8,141 nt of DNA from JANQJA01 sp040880285 (GTDB lineage: Bacteria > Pseudomonadota > Gammaproteobacteria > Pseudomonadales > Azotimanducaceae), in NCBI GenBank assembly GCA_040880285.1, contig JBBDIT010000005.1, forward strand, positions 1 to 8,141, in the 5' to 3' direction. A model generated the notes under the pieces. The model worked only from the letters and a program-made list of their open reading frames with translations, was not told the origin of the DNA and did no database searches. Made by a program: the position numbers and the translations under genes. Shown one piece after another: positions 5,891 through 8,141 of the stretch; position 1 is the stretch's first letter; every line of letters starts with the position of its first letter.

Positions 5891-7984
5891 TTAATAGATA
5901 TCGCCTACCGTGTTCTTGATATTGAACTTGCCCGTTGGCGTCACCAACCGCGGGCTCTTGATGACATGCTTTAACTTCCTGGTTTTGTCATCGACTACAA
6001 CGATGGCGGAAGTCTGGTCCTGGCCATTCCAGACGGAGAACCAGACCTCGTCACCCCGCGAGTTGTATTCGGGATGAACCACACGCTTGGGACCCACGCC
6101 GACATCGGCCCATTTGGCAATCGGTAGTACTTCATAGCCACCATCGGGATTGTTGATGTCAAACACTGCAATGCTCTGGGACTTGTTCTCGTCAGGATTG
6201 AGTGGCGTATCAACCCAAAGATTGTTGGAGTTGGGGTGCGTCTTTACAAACAACGATCCACCACCCTGGCCCTCCAGTATCCTCACTACCTTCCAGGCAT
6301 GTTGCGGATAATTCTCTGGATCCGTGGCAATGAAGGTGACGTTGGGGTTACCCAGCGAACTGGTTACCCAAACGGGGCCATACTCGGGATCGACGAAATT
6401 GGCACCGCGGCCTGGATGCGGAATCTTCTCGACATCAATCAGCGCTTCGAGGGCACGATCTTTCGAGTCGATTACAGCGACCTTGTCCGATTCGTTTGCA
6501 GCGGTAAGGAAGTAGCGTTTGCTGGCATCCCAGCCACCGTCATGCAGGTAGCGTGCAGCATCAATGGTGGTAACCGACAGGTTGTCGAGGTCCTCATAGT
6601 TCGCCAGCAGAATCTTACCGGTTTCCTTAACATTGATAATGAATTCTGGATGGTTATGGGATGCAACAATCGCCGCGACCCTTGGCTCGGGATGATACTC
6701 CTGGGTATCAACCGTCATACCGCGAGTCGATACGACCTTGAGTGGCTCAAGCGTGTCACCGTCCATAAAGACGTACTGCGGTGGCCAGTAGGCCCCCGCG
6801 ACTGCAAAGCGGTCCTCATAGCCCTTGTATTTGGAGGTCTCAACGGATCTGGCTTCCAGACCGATCTTGATCTCGGCGACTTTTTGAGGAGGATTCGCCC
6901 AAAGGTCGATCATGTCGATTTTTGCATCTCGCCCAATCGTATAGACATAGCGGCTGGAAGCGGATGGACGCGAGATATGGACCGCGTACCCGGTTTCGAT
7001 GATCGTTACGATCTCTTTCGTGTCGCCGTCGATAATGGCAACTTCACCACTGTCACGCAGTGTGACCGCAAAAAAATTGTCGATATTACGCTTGTGCTGT
7101 GGTTTGGTTGGGCGACTACCAGGTTCGACAAGAACGTTCCAACTTGCCTTGATTTCTGCCATGCCGAATTCCGGTGGCACCGGGGGTGCATGTTGCAGGA
7201 AGCGGGCAAGGTTTTCGATCTGCCTGTCGGTCAGGTCACCGGATGTACCCCAGTTCGGCATGCCGGCAGGTGAGCCGTAGGTGATCAGACTTTTAAGGTA
7301 CTCGGTACCTTTTTCACGGGTGATATCAGTGGTAAGCGGTTTACCGGTTGCACCCTTGCGCAGCACACCGTGACAACCTGCGCAGCGTTGAAAGAAGATT
7401 TCCTTGGACTCACTGAAATCCACCTTGGTAATCGCCGGGCCGTCAGATTCAATGAAGTCTGCAGTGCCTTCACCAGTGATGGCACTTGGGGCACCCTGGT
7501 AGGCGTGGGATTCTTCAGTAGGTACCGGATGCCTGCCCCGTGGGCCGACGGAACGAACTGCTGCTACTTCAGCCGGTGTGACCTGGCCGCCACCGTTCCA
7601 CTCCGTGAGGACGTAGCTGAGCGCCGCGGCAATCTGTTCGTCAGAGAGGTAAGCCATCGGTGGCATCACCGCATTATATTTTTCACCGTTGACGGTAATT
7701 TCACCGTAAAGACCCTCGATGATCCCCTTGATCGCCCGGACTGTGTCTGCCTGCAGATAGTCCGAGTTTTTGACCGGTGGGAAGGCGCCACGTAACCCGT
7801 TGCCATCCGGTTGGTGACAAGCGGCGCAGACACTTTCATAGACTTGCTTGCCGTCTACTCCGCCTTTCTTCATTTCGGCTTCATGGGCGCTGGTCGCGCT
7901 TGCGGCAACCGCAAGACTGGCAGATGCAGTGAGCACCACGCCGACAGCGATCTTGATGAATGGTTTGACAGTTGAGCCTGGCAT
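5891..7984 (-). CDS. nirS: Cytochrome cd1 nitrite reductase with an additional N-terminal cytochrome c domain
   Basis: This periplasmic nitrite reductase reduces NO2- to NO, the committed step of denitrification. It is 697 aa against roughly 560-600 for usual NirS. Residues 1-33 form a Sec signal peptide (hydrophobic 9-28, AVAASA before likely cleavage). An additional cytochrome c domain spans about 42-130, with CAACH at 53-57 and Met107 in VMPPM as likely axial ligand. The standard NirS portion begins near 158: AYQGAPSA (161-168) carries Tyr162, matching Tyr10 of the Pseudomonas aeruginosa enzyme; then CAGCHGVLRKGATG (201-214) and Met242 in GMPNWG. The d1-haem propeller runs from about 300 to 697, with proximal His336 (AVHISR) and distal His481 (LHDGGWD) and His523 (PHPGRG), equivalent to His182, His327 and His369. 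It ends TPTGKFNIKNT...GDIY, as the family does. The start is fixed by AAAGGAG 6 nt before the ATG. All active-site residues I can place are present, so the enzyme should be functional if d1 haem is supplied from elsewhere in the genome. Confidence 0.96.
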   Translation of the reverse strand: MPGSTVKPFIKIAVGVVLTASASLAVAASATSAHEAEMKKGGVDGKQVYESVCAACHQPDGNGLRGAFPPVKNSDYLQADTVRAIKGIIEGLYGEITVNGEKYNAVMPPMAYLSDEQIAAALSYVLTEWNGGGQVTPAEVAAVRSVGPRGRHPVPTEESHAYQGAPSAITGEGTADFIESDGPAITKVDFSESKEIFFQRCAGCHGVLRKGATGKPLTTDITREKGTEYLKSLITYGSPAGMPNWGTSGDLTDRQIENLARFLQHAPPVPPEFGMAEIKASWNVLVEPGSRPTKPQHKRNIDNFFAVTLRDSGEVAIIDGDTKEIVTIIETGYAVHISRPSASSRYVYTIGRDAKIDMIDLWANPPQKVAEIKIGLEARSVETSKYKGYEDRFAVAGAYWPPQYVFMDGDTLEPLKVVSTRGMTVDTQEYHPEPRVAAIVASHNHPEFIINVKETGKILLANYEDLDNLSVTTIDAARYLHDGGWDASKRYFLTAANESDKVAVIDSKDRALEALIDVEKIPHPGRGANFVDPEYGPVWVTSSLGNPNVTFIATDPENYPQHAWKVVRILEGQGGGSLFVKTHPNSNNLWVDTPLNPDENKSQSIAVFDINNPDGGYEVLPIAKWADVGVGPKRVVHPEYNSRGDEVWFSVWNGQDQTSAIVVVDDKTRKLKHVIKSPRLVTPTGKFNIKNTVGDIY
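7595..7861 (-). other. Additional cytochrome c domain within NirS
   Basis: This marks residues about 42-130 of NirS. The pattern is GKQVYESVCAACHQPDGNG, later GEITVNGEKYNAVMPPM, then LSDEQIAAALSYVLTEW. It closely resembles, from memory, the c-type haem domain tethered to the C-terminus of some copper nitrite reductases (Ralstonia pickettii type). It probably serves as a built-in electron donor, replacing or supplementing a separate cytochrome c551 or NirM. The role is inferred. Confidence 0.8.
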
Positions 7985-7990
7985 TTCCGT

Positions 7991-7997
7991 CTCCTTT
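7991..7997 (-). promoter_or_regulatory. Strong Shine-Dalgarno of nirS
   Basis: AAAGGAG read on the - strand lies 6 nt upstream of the ATG at 7984. The spacing is good, and it decides the start of nirS just before the signal peptide. Confidence 0.85.
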
Positions 7998-8022
7998 ACG
8001 AGGATCGTTTGATAAGATGTAT

Positions 8023-8052
8023 TTTATATACTGCTTTAAATCGATACAACAA
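8023..8052 (-). promoter_or_regulatory. Candidate nirS promoter (AT-rich, sigma70-like)
   Basis: On the - strand, TTGTTG (8052-8047) and TATAAA (8028-8023) stand 18 nt apart, resembling weak -35 and strong -10 elements. Transcription would begin near 8016, leaving a leader of about 30 nt before the nirS ATG. A second possible -10, TATCAA (8014-8009), would suit activation from the dyad at 8036-8049. Which one is used cannot be decided from sequence. Confidence 0.4.
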
Positions 8053-8068
8053 ATACTGCGTTTAAATC
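8028..8068. repeat. Imperfect direct repeat in the nirS upstream region
   Basis: ATACTGCTTTAAATC (8028-8042) recurs as ATACTGCGTTTAAATC (8053-8068), identical apart from one inserted G. The TTTAAATC halves are 26 nt apart, about two and a half helical turns. Both copies lie between the upstream gene's stop and nirS and overlap the candidate promoter. This could be a paired operator or activator site; the regulator is unknown. Confidence 0.7.
8036..8049 (-). promoter_or_regulatory. Weak FNR/Dnr-like dyad upstream of nirS
   Basis: TTGTATCGATTTAA on the - strand matches the consensus TTGATnnnnATCAA at 7 of 10 defined positions. Its centre (8042.5) lies about 41 nt upstream of a start that would be set by TATCAA (8014-8009), the position typical of activation by FNR-family proteins. 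NirS genes are usually controlled by such oxygen/NO sensors. The match is degenerate, so this is only a candidate. Confidence 0.27.
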
Positions 8069-8072
8069 TGGC

Positions 8073-8141
8073 TTATTGCCGATAATAGAAGGTGACCGCC
8101 GCGTTTCGGCCCGGACGCGTCAGCGACTCCACCCGGGGGTC
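8073..8141 (-). CDS. C-terminal fragment of an upstream gene, possibly an outer-membrane beta-barrel
   Basis: A frame open from the window edge on the - strand gives 22 residues ending GRNAAVTFYYRQ and then TAA at 8075-8073. The sequence is GC-rich, in contrast to the AT-rich intergenic DNA that follows, which supports coding. The alternating aromatic ending, preceded by RPGRN, recalls the last strand of TonB-dependent receptors, but it ends in Gln where Phe is usual. Too short to identify. Its stop lies 88 nt before nirS, in the same orientation. Confidence 0.42.
   Translation of the reverse strand, partial: DPRVESLTRPGRNAAVTFYYRQ

Noticed and set aside
6236..7273. 345-codon open frame on the + strand
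   Set aside because: It lies entirely inside nirS on the opposite strand; its product shows no recognisable domain, whereas nirS is conserved throughout.
8009..8022. TTGATAAGATGTAT as an FNR box
   Set aside because: Only the left half-site matches; the right half TGTAT does not resemble ATCAA.
8092..8141. GTG start on the + strand for a divergent gene
   Set aside because: No properly spaced ribosome binding site, and the opposite strand gives a more protein-like tail with a stop.

Overview
The window looks like chromosomal sequence from a denitrifying gammaproteobacterium. This is inferred from a cytochrome cd1 nitrite reductase very similar to the Pseudomonas type, an NnrS protein, a transmembrane diguanylate cyclase and Gram-negative gene arrangement; the genus cannot be named. 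A run of exactly 100 N (3266-3365) shows that it comes from a scaffolded draft assembly.

The left part, about 1-4643, reads on the + strand. It holds the C-terminal two thirds of a Lon-like AAA+ protease of the AAA_32/Lon_C type, whose start lies before the window. A Na/Pi-cotransporter family protein with a helical PhoU-like tail follows, then the assembly gap, then a multi-pass membrane diguanylate cyclase with a GGEEF motif. The first two genes are close enough to be cotranscribed. The gap is bordered on both sides by the same 15-mer, so it is either an unmerged contig overlap or a repeat.

The right part, about 4687-8141, reads on the - strand and is a nitrite/NO unit. nirS carries an additional N-terminal cytochrome c domain (697 aa, two CxxCH motifs plus the d1-heme propeller), and nnrS follows 34 nt downstream. 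NirS reduces nitrite to nitric oxide in the periplasm, and NnrS is a membrane protein known to help cells withstand NO, so the pair couples NO production with NO protection. The d1-heme synthesis genes (nirEJFDLGHN) and the NO reductase genes are not in the window. Upstream of nirS is an 88-nt intergenic region with a strong Shine-Dalgarno sequence, an AT-rich promoter-like stretch, a 15-nt imperfect direct repeat and a weak FNR/Dnr-like dyad. Before it lies what appears to be the very end of another - strand gene.

The two blocks converge at 4644-4686. The most notable points are the diheme-plus-d1 architecture of NirS, the promoter direct repeat, the change of the second QSSS motif to RSSS in the phosphate transporter, and the repeat-flanked gap.
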